Made by a program: the position numbers and the translations under genes | Notes under the pieces: generated by a model | Databases searched by the model: none | Told to the model about the DNA's origin: nothing | What the model saw: the letters and a program-made list of their open reading frames with translations, nothing else | Shown here: positions 18,710 to 27,714 of the stretch, one piece after another | How positions within the stretch are numbered: position 1 is the first letter of the stretch | How the letters are laid out: each line of letters begins with the position of its first letter | NCBI GenBank assembly: GCA_963798455.1 | Contig: CAWCTD010000003.1 | Location: 1,736,001 to 1,800,000 of the forward strand | Direction of reading: 5' to 3' | DNA: 64,000 bases | Source of the DNA: CAWCTD01 sp963798455 | Lineage (GTDB): Bacteria > Acidobacteriota > Terriglobia > Bryobacterales > Bryobacteraceae

Positions 18710-19054
18710 ATGAAACTGTACGTAGGGAACCTCCCCTATCAGGTAACCGAATCGGATATCCAGGACTGGTTCTCGCAGGCGGGTGTGACGGTCGACAGCG
18801 TCAACCTGGTGCGGGACCGTTTCAGCGGCGAACCGCGCGGCTTCGGGTTTGTCGAGATCCAGAACAACGAAGCCGGGGAGTCGGCCATCCGCGCCTGCAA
18901 CGGCAAGCAGTTCATGGGGCGGGCGGTGGTGGTCAATGAGGCGCGTCCCCAATCCCCACAAGGCGGCGGAGGCGGCGCGGGCGGCGGAGGGCGGCCACGC
19001 GGCGGGTCCGGAGGCGGTCGAGGCGGCGGTCCCCGGCGTCCTCCGCGCTGGTAG
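18710..19054 (+). CDS. RRM-domain RNA-binding protein with Gly-rich tail
   Basis: A 114-residue protein with one RNA recognition motif (residues 1-80): RNP2 is KLYVGNLPYQ and RNP1 is RGFGFVEI, both with the aromatic residues that stack on RNA. The C-terminal 30 or so residues are a Gly/Arg-rich tail (RGG-like), as in the bacterial and cyanobacterial Rbp family that acts as a cold-shock or mRNA-handling chaperone. It is monocistronic, with a plausible TTGACA promoter and long leader upstream. GyrA follows 131 bp downstream. Confidence 0.9.
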   Translation: MKLYVGNLPYQVTESDIQDWFSQAGVTVDSVNLVRDRFSGEPRGFGFVEIQNNEAGESAIRACNGKQFMGRAVVVNEARPQSPQGGGGGAGGGGRPRGGSGGGRGGGPRRPPRW

Positions 19055-19185
19055 CAGGAGCCAGCCGGCTCACATTCATAACTGCCCTATCTTTCACCAC
19101 TTTCTGGTAAAATAGGGGGTTCAGCGACAGCCTTGTTCCGGAGCGAATAAAAGGCGAACGAACGGGTCTGTCCGGAGGATCGATT

Positions 19186-21735
19186 TTGGCCGACTCGGAA
19201 CGTCCAGAAACCCCACAGCAGCCGCCATCCGGCTCCCCGCCCACGCAATTGCCGCTGGGCGGGGACACCACCAAGAACCTGATCCCGATCAACATCGAAG
19301 ACGAGATGCGCCGGTCGTATCTCGACTACGCCATGAGCGTGATCATAGGCCGCGCGCTGCCCGACATCCGGGACGGCCTCAAGCCCGTTCATCGCCGCAT
19401 CCTTTTCGGGATGCACGAGATGGGGCTGCATCACCATCGCCCCACTCGCAAGAGCGCCAAGATCGTCGGCGAGGTGATGGGCAAGTACCACCCGCACGGC
19501 GACGTCGCGCTGTACGACGCGCTGGTCCGCATGGGCCAGTCCTTCTCCATGCGGTACCCGCTCATCGACGGCCAGGGCAACTTCGGTTCGGTGGACGGCG
19601 ACCCGCCAGCGGCGATGCGATACACCGAGGCGCGCCTGGCCCGGATCGCGGCCACGCTGTTGGAGGACATCGACAAGGAGACGGTCGATTTCCGGCCCAA
19701 CTACGACGAGAGCGAGCAGGAGCCGGAGGTGCTGCCCACGCGGGCTCCGAACCTGCTGATCAACGGAAGCTCGGGCATTGCCGTGGGGATGGCGACCAAC
19801 ATCCCTCCGCACAATCTCAGCGAGGTGATCGACGCCACCATCGCCCTGATCCAGAACCCCAACACCCCGCTGGAGAAGATTCTGGCGATGGTGCCGGGCC
19901 CCGACTTTCCCACGGGCGGATTCATCCTGGGACGGCAGGGCATTCTCGACGCGTACACCCGCGGGCGGGGTCAACTGAAGCTCCGCGCCAAGGCCGCCAT
20001 CGAGCACATCGGCAAGGACCGGGAGGCGATCATCGTCACCGAGATCCCTTACCAGGTCAACAAGTCGCGGCTGATCGAGCACGCAGCGGCGCTGGTCAAC
20101 GAGAAGAAGATCGAAGGCGTCTCCGAGATCCGCGACGAAAGCGACCGCGACGGCATGCGCATCGTGTTCGAGCTGAAGCGCGGCGAGCAGTCCGAGGTCA
20201 TCCTCAACAACCTGTACAAGCACACGCAGATGCAGGTGGGCTTCGGCGTGATCATGCTGTCCATCGTCAACGGGCAGCCGCGCGAACTGGGCCTGGTCGA
20301 CGTGCTCAAGCGTTTCATCGATCACCGCGTGGACGTGGTGCGCCGCCGCACCGAGTACCTGCTGCGCAAGGCCCGCGAGCGCGAGCACATCCTGCTCGGC
20401 TTCAGGAAAGCCCTGGATAACCTGGACGCCGTGATCGGGCTGATCCGGGCCTCCAAGACGCCCCGGGACGCGCGCGACGGCCTGGTGGCGAGCTTCGAGT
20501 TCAGCGAAAGACAGGCGCAGGCGATCATCGAGCTTCAGCTCCAGCGGCTGACCAACATGGAGCAGGTGAAGATCCTCGAGGAACTGGCCGAGATCCAGCG
20601 CAAGATCGCCGAGTACGCCGAGATCCTCGGTTCCGACAAAGTCCTGCGCAACCTGATCGTCAGGGAACTCCGCGATGTGCAGAAGGAGTTTGGCGACGAG
20701 CGCCGGACGATGATCGTCGAGGACACCGGCGAGATCCAGCTCGAAGACTTGGTCCAGATGGAGGACGTGGCGGTGACGGTGACGCGCGGCGGCTACCTGA
20801 AGCGCACCGCCGTGGACACCTACCGCCGCCAGGCGCGGGGCGGGAAGGGCCGCATAGGAATGGGCACGCGTGCGGAGGATGTCGTGGATCACCTCATCAT
20901 CGCGTCCACGCACAGCTACCTGCTGATCTTCACCAACCGCGGCCGCGTCTATTGGCTCAAGGTGTACGAGCTCCCGGACGCCGCCACCTCGGGCAAGGGC
21001 AAGAACATCTCCGGCCTGATCCACCTCCAGCCGGACGAGAGCGTCAAGCAGTTCCTGTCCGTGCGGGAATTCCAGCCGGGCAAATTCATCGTGATGGTGA
21101 CGCGCAACGGTGTCATCAAGAAGTGCGAGCTGACCGAATTCGACAACCCCATGTCGCGCGGCATCATCGCCGTCTCGCTGGATGAAGACGATGAGCTGAT
21201 TGCCGCCTGCCTGTCCACGGGGAAGGACTACATGTTCCTGGCCTCGCACCAGGGCAAGGCCATTCGCTTCTACGAGGAGGAGGTTCGCGCCATGGGCCGG
21301 CCCGCGCGCGGCGTGCGCGGCATGGATCTGGCCAAAGGCGACTACCTGGTGGCGGCCGAGGTGGTCCAGGAAGAAGGGCTGATGCTCTCCATTTCCGAGA
21401 ACGGCTTCGGCAAGCGCACTCCTCTGAAGGACTACCGCCTGACGCGGCGCGGCGGCAAGGGCGTCATCAACATGAAGACCAGCACTCGCAACGGCATGGT
21501 GGTAAGCGTGCTGGCCGTCGAGGCGGACTCCGACCTTATGATCATCACCCGGGACGGCAAGATCATCCGCCTGGAATCCGCCGAGATCCGCAAGGCGGGA
21601 CGATCCACGCAGGGAGTGCGGTTGGTGCGCATGGAGCCGGGCGACCGCGTCGGGGCCGCGTCGGTCATTCCGAGCGAGGGAGCCAACGGCGGCGAGAACG
21701 GCGGCGCGGCGCAGACCGATCTGGAGCTCCAGTAA
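19186..21735 (+). CDS. gyrA: DNA gyrase subunit A
   Basis: The breakage-reunion subunit of type IIA topoisomerase. TTG 19186 is chosen because GGAGG lies about 8 nt upstream and the conserved N-terminus follows (IEDEMRRSYLDYAMSVIIGR). The catalytic tyrosine is in RYTEARLARIA (Tyr about 146). The quinolone-resistance region reads HPHGDVALYDALVRMGQ. The position equal to E. coli Ser83 is Val (residue 107), while Asp87 is kept (Asp 111). The C-terminal beta-pinwheel is present with the GyrA-box-like QARGGKGRIGM. At 849 residues the length is normal. LarE follows after 16 bp. gyrB is not in the window. Confidence 0.96.
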   Translation: MADSERPETPQQPPSGSPPTQLPLGGDTTKNLIPINIEDEMRRSYLDYAMSVIIGRALPDIRDGLKPVHRRILFGMHEMGLHHHRPTRKSAKIVGEVMGKYHPHGDVALYDALVRMGQSFSMRYPLIDGQGNFGSVDGDPPAAMRYTEARLARIAATLLEDIDKETVDFRPNYDESEQEPEVLPTRAPNLLINGSSGIAVGMATNIPPHNLSEVIDATIALIQNPNTPLEKILAMVPGPDFPTGGFILGRQGILDAYTRGRGQLKLRAKAAIEHIGKDREAIIVTEIPYQVNKSRLIEHAAALVNEKKIEGVSEIRDESDRDGMRIVFELKRGEQSEVILNNLYKHTQMQVGFGVIMLSIVNGQPRELGLVDVLKRFIDHRVDVVRRRTEYLLRKAREREHILLGFRKALDNLDAVIGLIRASKTPRDARDGLVASFEFSERQAQAIIELQLQRLTNMEQVKILEELAEIQRKIAEYAEILGSDKVLRNLIVRELRDVQKEFGDERRTMIVEDTGEIQLEDLVQMEDVAVTVTRGGYLKRTAVDTYRRQARGGKGRIGMGTRAEDVVDHLIIASTHSYLLIFTNRGRVYWLKVYELPDAATSGKGKNISGLIHLQPDESVKQFLSVREFQPGKFIVMVTRNGVIKKCELTEFDNPMSRGIIAVSLDEDDELIAACLSTGKDYMFLASHQGKAIRFYEEEVRAMGRPARGVRGMDLAKGDYLVAAEVVQEEGLMLSISENGFGKRTPLKDYRLTRRGGKGVINMKTSTRNGMVVSVLAVEADSDLMIITRDGKIIRLESAEIRKAGRSTQGVRLVRMEPGDRVGAASVIPSEGANGGENGGAAQTDLELQ

Positions 21736-21751
21736 CGGTATAATTTCAGAT

Positions 21752-22612
21752 ATGAGCGCTCTCGTGGGTCTGGGAAATCTCGTCACCACGCTCGAGCCGA
21801 CGGCCCTGCACGAAAAAGAGCGGAAGCTGTTCGGGATTCTTCAGAGCCTGGGACGGGTGATCGTCGCCTATTCGGGCGGCACCGATTCCGCCTATTTGGC
21901 CTGGGCCGCGGCACAGGCGCTGGGCGAGAACGCCGTGGCCATCACCGCCGACTCGGCCTCCATGCCCGAATCGCACAAGCGCGATGCCGAGGAGTTCGCG
22001 CGGCGCTTCGGCTTGCGTCACGAGTACATCAGGACGTACGAGTTCGACAACCCCACCTACGCCGCCAATAACCCCGACCGTTGCTTCCACTGCAAGGACG
22101 AACTCTTCCTGCGCCTGGAGGCGGTCGGCCGCGAACGCGGCATCGCGCACATCGTCTACGGGGTGAACGTGGATGACCTGGGCGACTACCGGCCGGGCCA
22201 GAACGCGGCCGCAAACCATGAGGTGGGCGCGCCCTTGGCCGAGGCGGGTTTGCGAAAGGCCGAGATCCGCGAGTTGTCGCGCCTGGCGGGGCTGCCCACG
22301 TGGGATCGCCCCGCGGCTGCCTGCCTCAGTTCGCGCATCCCTTACGGGACTCCGGTCACCCTCGAGACCGTGAAGACCGTCGAGCGTGGCGAAGAAGCGG
22401 TCAAGGCGCTTGGTTTCCGCCAGTTCCGCGTGCGCTTCCACGGCGACCTGGTCCGGCTCGAGATCGCGCCCGACGAAATGCCCAAGGCGCTCACGCCGGA
22501 GATGGCGCGCGAATTCACGGCAATTTTCAAGGATCTGGGGTTCCTCTACGTCACTCTCGACCTCCAGGGCTACCGCCAGGGAGCGATGAACGAGGCGCTG
22601 AAGAAGCAGTAG
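21752..22612 (+). CDS. larE: ATP-dependent sacrificial sulfur transferase LarE
   Basis: A PP-loop ATP pyrophosphatase. VAYSGGTDSAYLAWAAAQAL is the AMP-activation loop, NNPDRCFHCKDELF carries a CxxC, and AAACLSSRIPYG holds the cysteine that in LarE donates its sulfur. Characterised LarE makes the nickel-pincer cofactor of lactate racemase with LarB and LarC. Neither is in the window, and LarE-like proteins without LarBC are widespread with unknown roles. The start is 16 bp after the gyrA stop and the stop is 12 bp before the PAP2 gene, so these three may be co-transcribed. Confidence 0.85.
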   Translation: MSALVGLGNLVTTLEPTALHEKERKLFGILQSLGRVIVAYSGGTDSAYLAWAAAQALGENAVAITADSASMPESHKRDAEEFARRFGLRHEYIRTYEFDNPTYAANNPDRCFHCKDELFLRLEAVGRERGIAHIVYGVNVDDLGDYRPGQNAAANHEVGAPLAEAGLRKAEIRELSRLAGLPTWDRPAAACLSSRIPYGTPVTLETVKTVERGEEAVKALGFRQFRVRFHGDLVRLEIAPDEMPKALTPEMAREFTAIFKDLGFLYVTLDLQGYRQGAMNEALKKQ

Positions 22613-22624
22613 GCGCGCACGCGA

Positions 22625-23497
22625 GTGGGCCACATCACCTTGCGGCGATCGGAGTGGGTGCTGAGCGTCTACTTCGTCTACGTGGCTGTGCTGGCCCGCA
22701 TTCTGCCGGTTAAGGAACCCGTCCCCGCCGTCACGCTCTGGCTGAATTTCACCATCCTGGCCGTCTACGGTCTGGTCGCCTACGCCGATTCACTGCGGAG
22801 GCGGCGGTTTCTGGGGGCGGTGCGAGATTGGTATCCGACGGTGCTGATCGTGTTGGCCTACCGGGAGATGGGCTGGCTCGCGCCGGCCAGCCACAATTAC
22901 AGCCTGGAGCACACCTGGGTCGTGTGGGACAAGTTCTTCCTCCATAACCTCGGGGTGAAGGCGCTGATCGAGTCCGCTGGGCCCGTGCTGCCCTCGGTGC
23001 TCGAGATCTCCTATGTCCTGGTCTACTCGACTCCCTTTATCGCACTGGGAGTGCTCTACGCCTATCGCCAGTGGGATCGCGCGGACCGCTTTCTGTTCCC
23101 GTTCGCGCTGGCGGTCTTGTCGGCGTACGCGATGTTTCCCTTCTTTCCTTCCGAGCCGCCGCGAACCGTGTTTCCCGGCCAGGACTTCCCGGCCTACATG
23201 ACGGTCTTCCGGCGGTTTAACTGGGCGATGCTGGGGAGCTACGGCATCCACACCAGCGTGTTTCCGAGCGCCCATGTTTCGGGAGCTTTCTCCGCCGCCT
23301 TCACGCTCAGGTGCGTGCTGCCGGAGAAGAAGTGGGCCTGGCGGTTCCTGCTGGTGCTGGCCATCCTGATCGCGACCGCCACCGTGTACGGCAGATACCA
23401 CTACCTGGCCGACGCGGCCGCTGGCCTGGCGATCGCCCTGGCGGTGTTTGGCCTCACGCTGGTCCTCGAACGCCGGCAGCAGTGCGTCAAGTCTTAG
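22625..23497 (+). CDS. PAP2-family membrane phosphatase
   Basis: A 290-residue polytopic membrane protein with six or so hydrophobic segments. The PAP2/vanadium-peroxidase signature is at the C-terminal end: FPSAHVSGAFSAAF (motif with the general-acid His) and YGRYHYLADAAAGL (nucleophile His and Asp). It probably dephosphorylates a lipid phosphate or transfers inositol/lipid phosphate groups (the inositolphosphotransferase-like subgroup has a similar layout). It starts with GTG 12 bp after larE. Confidence 0.8.
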   Translation: MGHITLRRSEWVLSVYFVYVAVLARILPVKEPVPAVTLWLNFTILAVYGLVAYADSLRRRRFLGAVRDWYPTVLIVLAYREMGWLAPASHNYSLEHTWVVWDKFFLHNLGVKALIESAGPVLPSVLEISYVLVYSTPFIALGVLYAYRQWDRADRFLFPFALAVLSAYAMFPFFPSEPPRTVFPGQDFPAYMTVFRRFNWAMLGSYGIHTSVFPSAHVSGAFSAAFTLRCVLPEKKWAWRFLLVLAILIATATVYGRYHYLADAAAGLAIALAVFGLTLVLERRQQCVKS

Positions 23498-23554
23498 GGG
23501 TGGCGGGCTTGGCGTCCGTGGCGGCAGCGCTCGCGGACTCTTGTCCGGAGATCC

Positions 23555-24634
23555 TTACCCCTCCGCGGACACCATTTGGATCACGGCCTGAATGTAGCCG
23601 AGTTCGAATGCAAATGCCTGTCCTGCGCCGGTGTCACCCGGAATGCGTGGGGCGTGGTCGGGCATAATCATGCCGTCGTAGCCGACGTCCTTGTAAACGC
23701 GCAAGGCGCGCAGCATGTCCACGTCCCCGTCATCCGGGAAGGTCTCCTGAAAGTTAAGGAAGCCTCCCTTGATGTTCCGGAAGTGGACGTTGAAGATCTT
23801 GCCGCGGCTGCCGAAGTAGCGGATGACGTCGTAGATCTCCTTGCCGGGTTCCTTGAGCATCTCGGAGACGGTTCCCTGACAGAAGTTCAGTCCGTGATAC
23901 CTGCTTGGTGTTATCTCGATGAAGCGCTTCAGTCCGTCCACGCTGCCGAGCACGCGGTCCACCCCGCGGAAGCCTTGGGGGCGCGGCATTCCGGGGTCGT
24001 GCGGATGACAGGCAAGTCTCACCTTGTATTCTTCCGCGACCGGCGCCACGCGCTTGAGGAAATACGTGATGCGCTCCCACATCATCGCTTCGGTGGCCCG
24101 GCCCGCTTCGGTGAGCGGCGGTTCCTGCTTGGCTCTGTCGTAAACAAATGTGCTGTACATGGCGCTGCCGCGCCCTTTGGTCGCCTCGGTCCGCACCACG
24201 CCCAGGATGGTCATGTTGTACTTCAGGGCCGCGATCCCCGCCTTGCCGGCGTTGCGGATCATCTGGCAGATGTCGTCGATCTCGCGGTCCCGCTCCGGGC
24301 TCTTGCCCAGCATGATATTGGGCATCTCCGCACGGGTGATGTAGGAGGAGCTCATGGGCAGTGGCAGCATGTCGAGCGCGACACCAAAAGAAGCCGCCCG
24401 CTCCTTCAGCTTCGTTAACGCCTCGGCCGACCAGTTCTCGTCCAGCCGCCGTGAAGGCAGAGAACCGCAGATATGATTCACCCCAAATGACGACAGAACG
24501 CGCAGGTCTTCGTCCGACATGCGGTCCTGCATTCCTGCCTTCATCAATGCTTTCTTGGCCGGCTTTTTTTGTGCGGCCTCCACCGCTGGCGCAACGGCGA
24601 GTGTGCCGGCAGCCAGAAATTCCCTTCGATCCAT
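23555..24634 (-). CDS. Exported mannonate-dehydratase-like TIM-barrel protein
   Basis: A 359-residue protein starting MDRREFLAAGTLAVAPAVEAA, a Tat-like signal (RR). The barrel has UxuA-like metal-binding motifs: LACHPHDPG, IFNVHFRNIKG, FPDDGDVDM and MIMPDHAPRI. Mannonate dehydratase converts D-mannonate to 2-keto-3-deoxygluconate in the cytoplasm; an exported version is unusual and recalls the exported enolase-family dehydratase-like proteins further downstream. It could instead be a sugar-phosphate isomerase/epimerase-like enzyme, and the substrate is unproven. Confidence 0.75.
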   Translation of the reverse strand: MDRREFLAAGTLAVAPAVEAAQKKPAKKALMKAGMQDRMSDEDLRVLSSFGVNHICGSLPSRRLDENWSAEALTKLKERAASFGVALDMLPLPMSSSYITRAEMPNIMLGKSPERDREIDDICQMIRNAGKAGIAALKYNMTILGVVRTEATKGRGSAMYSTFVYDRAKQEPPLTEAGRATEAMMWERITYFLKRVAPVAEEYKVRLACHPHDPGMPRPQGFRGVDRVLGSVDGLKRFIEITPSRYHGLNFCQGTVSEMLKEPGKEIYDVIRYFGSRGKIFNVHFRNIKGGFLNFQETFPDDGDVDMLRALRVYKDVGYDGMIMPDHAPRIPGDTGAGQAFAFELGYIQAVIQMVSAEG

Positions 24635-24726
24635 AGACACCCCCACGGGGCCACTTTTGGGCTCCCGGTTCCTGACAAGGATACAACAAGTTCCCTCCCC
24701 CGGGGCAATGTCTCACGTGCGGCCGT

Positions 24727-25332
24727 TCACAGGTTCGCGTTGGGTTCCTGGCTGCGCCAGAGATACCAGCTCGCCACGGTGCGGTAAGGACGCCAACTCT
24801 CGCCCACCCGCTCAACCTCCGCCGGCGTCGGGAGAGCCTCAAAACCATACGCTTTCTTGACGGCCGCGCGGATGCCGAGGTCCCCGCTGGGCAGGACGTC
24901 CTTCCGCCGCAGCGCGAAGATCAGGAACATGTGGGCGGTCCAAACCCCGACTCCCTTGAGGCCGGTCAGCACCCGGATGACGTCCTCATCGGGCATCTGG
25001 CGGAGAGCCCCGAAGTCTGCCACCCCGGATCGCGTGTGCCCGGCGATGTCGCGGATGTAACAGATCTTCTGCCGCGAAAGACCCAGCGTCCGCATCTTCC
25101 GGGGCGTGAGCTTCAGCGCGGCCTCCGGAGTCAGCCGCCCGTCGCCCGCCGCCGCGAGCAGCCGCCCGAAGATGGTAGCCGCCACCTTGCCGCTCAATTG
25201 CTGGTAGACAATCGACTTGACCAGGGTTTCAAAATCCGGCTCCAGGTAACGGATCTTGTACGGGCCCACCTTTTCGATCAAGCCGCCCATGACCGGGTCG
25301 GCGCCCTTCAGGGCGAGAATGGCTCTGCGCAT
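24727..25332 (-). CDS. DNA-3-methyladenine glycosylase II-like (HhH-GPD) protein
   Basis: A 201-residue base-excision repair glycosylase. The helix-hairpin-helix reads LKGVGVWTAHMFLIFAL, followed by LPSGDLGIR with the catalytic Asp of the AlkA family. SIVYQQLSGKVAATIFGRL is the conserved N-terminal helix. It lacks the N-terminal AlkA domain and any iron-sulfur cluster cysteines, matching the short AlkA-like class that removes alkylated purines. It is divergent from the VWA gene with about 50 bp between. Confidence 0.85.
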   Translation of the reverse strand: MRRAILALKGADPVMGGLIEKVGPYKIRYLEPDFETLVKSIVYQQLSGKVAATIFGRLLAAAGDGRLTPEAALKLTPRKMRTLGLSRQKICYIRDIAGHTRSGVADFGALRQMPDEDVIRVLTGLKGVGVWTAHMFLIFALRRKDVLPSGDLGIRAAVKKAYGFEALPTPAEVERVGESWRPYRTVASWYLWRSQEPNANL

Positions 25333-25383
25333 ACGAAACGGCCACCTTTGGTCAAGCGTCCAACTCTATGTAATTGTAGGCAT

Positions 25384-26340
25384 ATGCGTACCCTCTTCAC
25401 CATCCTTGCCGCGGGGTTGGCGCTGGCGCAGCCGCCCCAGGAGGTGCCCACCATCAAGGTGGAAGTCAACGTGGTCAACATCATGTGCTCGGTGCGCGAC
25501 AACAGGAACGCGCTGGTAGCCAGCCTGGGCAAAGACGACTTTCTGGTCACCGAGGAAGGCAAGTCGCAGGAGATCCGCTATTTCGAGAGGGAAACCGAGC
25601 TGCCGTTGACGCTGGGGCTGCTGGTGGACGTCAGCGGCAGCCAGAGGAACCTCATCCAGACCGAGAAGCGCGCGGCCGAGGCGTTCTTCGGCAGCGTCCT
25701 GCACAACAAGGACATGGCCTTCCTGATCAGCTTCGGCTCGGAAGCCGAACTGCTTCAGGATTACACCGGCTCCGTGGTTCTGCTGCGGGACGGTCTGGAC
25801 CAGTTGAAGTTGAGCACGCCGCCTCCCACGCAAATGCCGGGCCCGGTGCCCACGGTGTATCAGCCGAGGGGCACAATCCTGTTCGACGCAGTGTACCTGG
25901 CCGCCCATGACCAGCTACGTTCGCAAGTGGGCAGGAAGGCCATCGTCATCATCACCGATGGCGTGGATCAGGGCAGCCGGCTCAGACTGGCCGATGCGAT
26001 CGAGGCGGCGCAGAAAGCGGACGCGATCATTTACAGCATCTACTACGTGGACCCCGGCGCGTACGGCAGAGGAGGCTGGCTCATGTACACGCCCGGCAGT
26101 GGTGACTTGAGAAGGATGTCCGAGGAGACGGGTGGGCGCATGTTCGAAGTCGGCAGGAAGAACACGCTCGAGGATATCTTCCGCCAAATCCAGGAGGAGA
26201 TGCGGAGCCAGTACGCGATCGGTTACGTCTCCTCCAACCCAGCCAAAGACGGCGCCTACCGGCGGGTCGAGGTGCGCACCAAGCAAAAAGGGCTGAAGGT
26301 CCAGGCGCGGAAGGGCTACTACGCCCCATCCGCCTCATAG
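25384..26340 (+). CDS. VWFA-related acidobacterial domain protein
   Basis: ATG 25384 starts a 318-residue protein with a signal peptide (MRTLFTILAAGLALAQ). EVNVVNIMCSVRDNRNALV and LGKDDFLVTEEGKSQEI are typical of the VWFA-related acidobacterial domain (TIGR03436). The von Willebrand A domain has a MIDAS motif (LLVDVSGSQRN, DxSxS) and IVIITDGVDQGS. It ends with the conserved GLKVQARKGYYAP. It is probably a periplasmic metal-dependent adhesion or scaffolding protein with unknown partners. The longer open frame upstream overlaps the divergent glycosylase gene and is not used. Confidence 0.88.
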   Translation: MRTLFTILAAGLALAQPPQEVPTIKVEVNVVNIMCSVRDNRNALVASLGKDDFLVTEEGKSQEIRYFERETELPLTLGLLVDVSGSQRNLIQTEKRAAEAFFGSVLHNKDMAFLISFGSEAELLQDYTGSVVLLRDGLDQLKLSTPPPTQMPGPVPTVYQPRGTILFDAVYLAAHDQLRSQVGRKAIVIITDGVDQGSRLRLADAIEAAQKADAIIYSIYYVDPGAYGRGGWLMYTPGSGDLRRMSEETGGRMFEVGRKNTLEDIFRQIQEEMRSQYAIGYVSSNPAKDGAYRRVEVRTKQKGLKVQARKGYYAPSAS

Positions 26341-26385
26341 ACCGGCCCTCTTGCGGCGGCACTCGGCCCGCCCCAGGATCTCGGC

Positions 26386-27534
26386 TCAAGCCACGACGTT
26401 GTCGGGGTTGATAGGCGTAACCCAGCCCAGATTCGGCGGCAGCTCTTCCATCGGCCCCTGCCACTGCAACTCGCGCTCAACGTCCGAATGCAGCCGATAC
26501 TTCTTCTGCACGGACGCAATGGGCGGCCCCTTGACGGTGATCTTGGCAAGGTCCCACTGCCCCACGCCGGAGTCGCCGAGATAGTTCTCGTAGCCGAGAT
26601 AGCTGGGGTCAATGCCCATGGCTTCCACGCCGACCCGGTCCGCCGCGACGTAGTCGGTCGAGGCGATGGCAATCCTCGACTCCACCGGGGTCCCGGCGCC
26701 CGGCCCGTTGCCTTCCATGCCTTCGTAGCCGTCGATCACGGTCGCGCCCCAATAGGGTTTCATATTCTGCGCAACCAGGTACATCAGGTAGTTGCTCTGG
26801 CGGATGCCGGCGTGCATTTTGCGCTTGTCGTTCCATCGTGTGGAGTCGCCCGGAGCGTAATGCAGCGGAGCTCCCAGCACCATGTTTTTGACCGACAGGG
26901 TCGCAACCGCTATGTTGTGGGTCTTCATGATGGCGGCGCAGATGACGTAGGCGTCGGGGTCAAAGAGCTGGGCCGCCAGGCGGATCGGCACCACGTGGAG
27001 ATTGTAGTCGATGACCGGCAGGACTTTGATCTTGGCCTCGCGGTTGAGGTCCATCAGGCTGACCTTCTGGCTCTTATGCTCTTCGAGCACCTTGGGGTAT
27101 TCCAGCGTGTCGTAGTACCGCTGTGTGTCCCCGGCCGAGGATTCCGCAATAATAACCGGGCCCTTGAAACGGGGCTCGAGATAATCCAGGATTCCGTTCA
27201 ACTCATCCGGTTGTGTCGCGCTCAGCGCGCCTTTGGACATGGCGGCGACGATGTTCGGCTTGATGAGGACGTACTTCTTCGTTTTCAGCGTGGGCATGAT
27301 ATCGCCATCGATCGCCACCAACGCTTCATACACGTTCTTCCTGCGGCTGTCGCCATGGACCAACGCGACCGTCGGATTGAGATTGTTCTCGGGGAATGGC
27401 TCGTAGTTAGCCAGCGGTTGGTCACCCTGACGAGCGTTCGGCGCCTTCTGCTGGAAGCTGAACAGCCGGGGTTGTGCCAGGGCGGCCGCCCCAGCCAGTT
27501 GAAAAACTCTCCTGCGTGAGAAAACAGTCAACAT
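26386..27534 (-). CDS. DUF362-domain exported protein
   Basis: A 382-residue protein with a Tat-like signal (MLTVFSRRRVFQLAGAAALA). The DUF362 core has KYVLIKPNIV, IIAESSAG and AAIMKTHNIAVATLSVKNMVLGA. DUF362 proteins are often iron-sulfur proteins, but this one has no ferredoxin-type Cys cluster. The function is unknown. It is divergent from the Nfn-like fusion gene (180 bp). Confidence 0.8.
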   Translation of the reverse strand: MLTVFSRRRVFQLAGAAALAQPRLFSFQQKAPNARQGDQPLANYEPFPENNLNPTVALVHGDSRRKNVYEALVAIDGDIMPTLKTKKYVLIKPNIVAAMSKGALSATQPDELNGILDYLEPRFKGPVIIAESSAGDTQRYYDTLEYPKVLEEHKSQKVSLMDLNREAKIKVLPVIDYNLHVVPIRLAAQLFDPDAYVICAAIMKTHNIAVATLSVKNMVLGAPLHYAPGDSTRWNDKRKMHAGIRQSNYLMYLVAQNMKPYWGATVIDGYEGMEGNGPGAGTPVESRIAIASTDYVAADRVGVEAMGIDPSYLGYENYLGDSGVGQWDLAKITVKGPPIASVQKKYRLHSDVERELQWQGPMEELPPNLGWVTPINPDNVVA

Positions 27535-27714
27535 GACAGGTTCTCCTTCTTTAACCAAGATTTTCGTTCTGGCATCTTGGCTACTCCTGATTGTACATCC
27601 AAGCCGCAGCTTGTTTCCGCAGCTTCCATCGTCTAAAATCAATACTTTAAAGGGTGCGAAGGGTTGGCGTTCGTGCCGGCGGTAAATTCGCACCATTCAT
27701 TCATAAGGTGGGAC

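Noticed and set aside
19087..21789. 900-codon open frame antisense to gyrA
   Set aside because: It mirrors gyrA codon structure, is His/Asp/Leu-rich and has no domain; a high-GC shadow.
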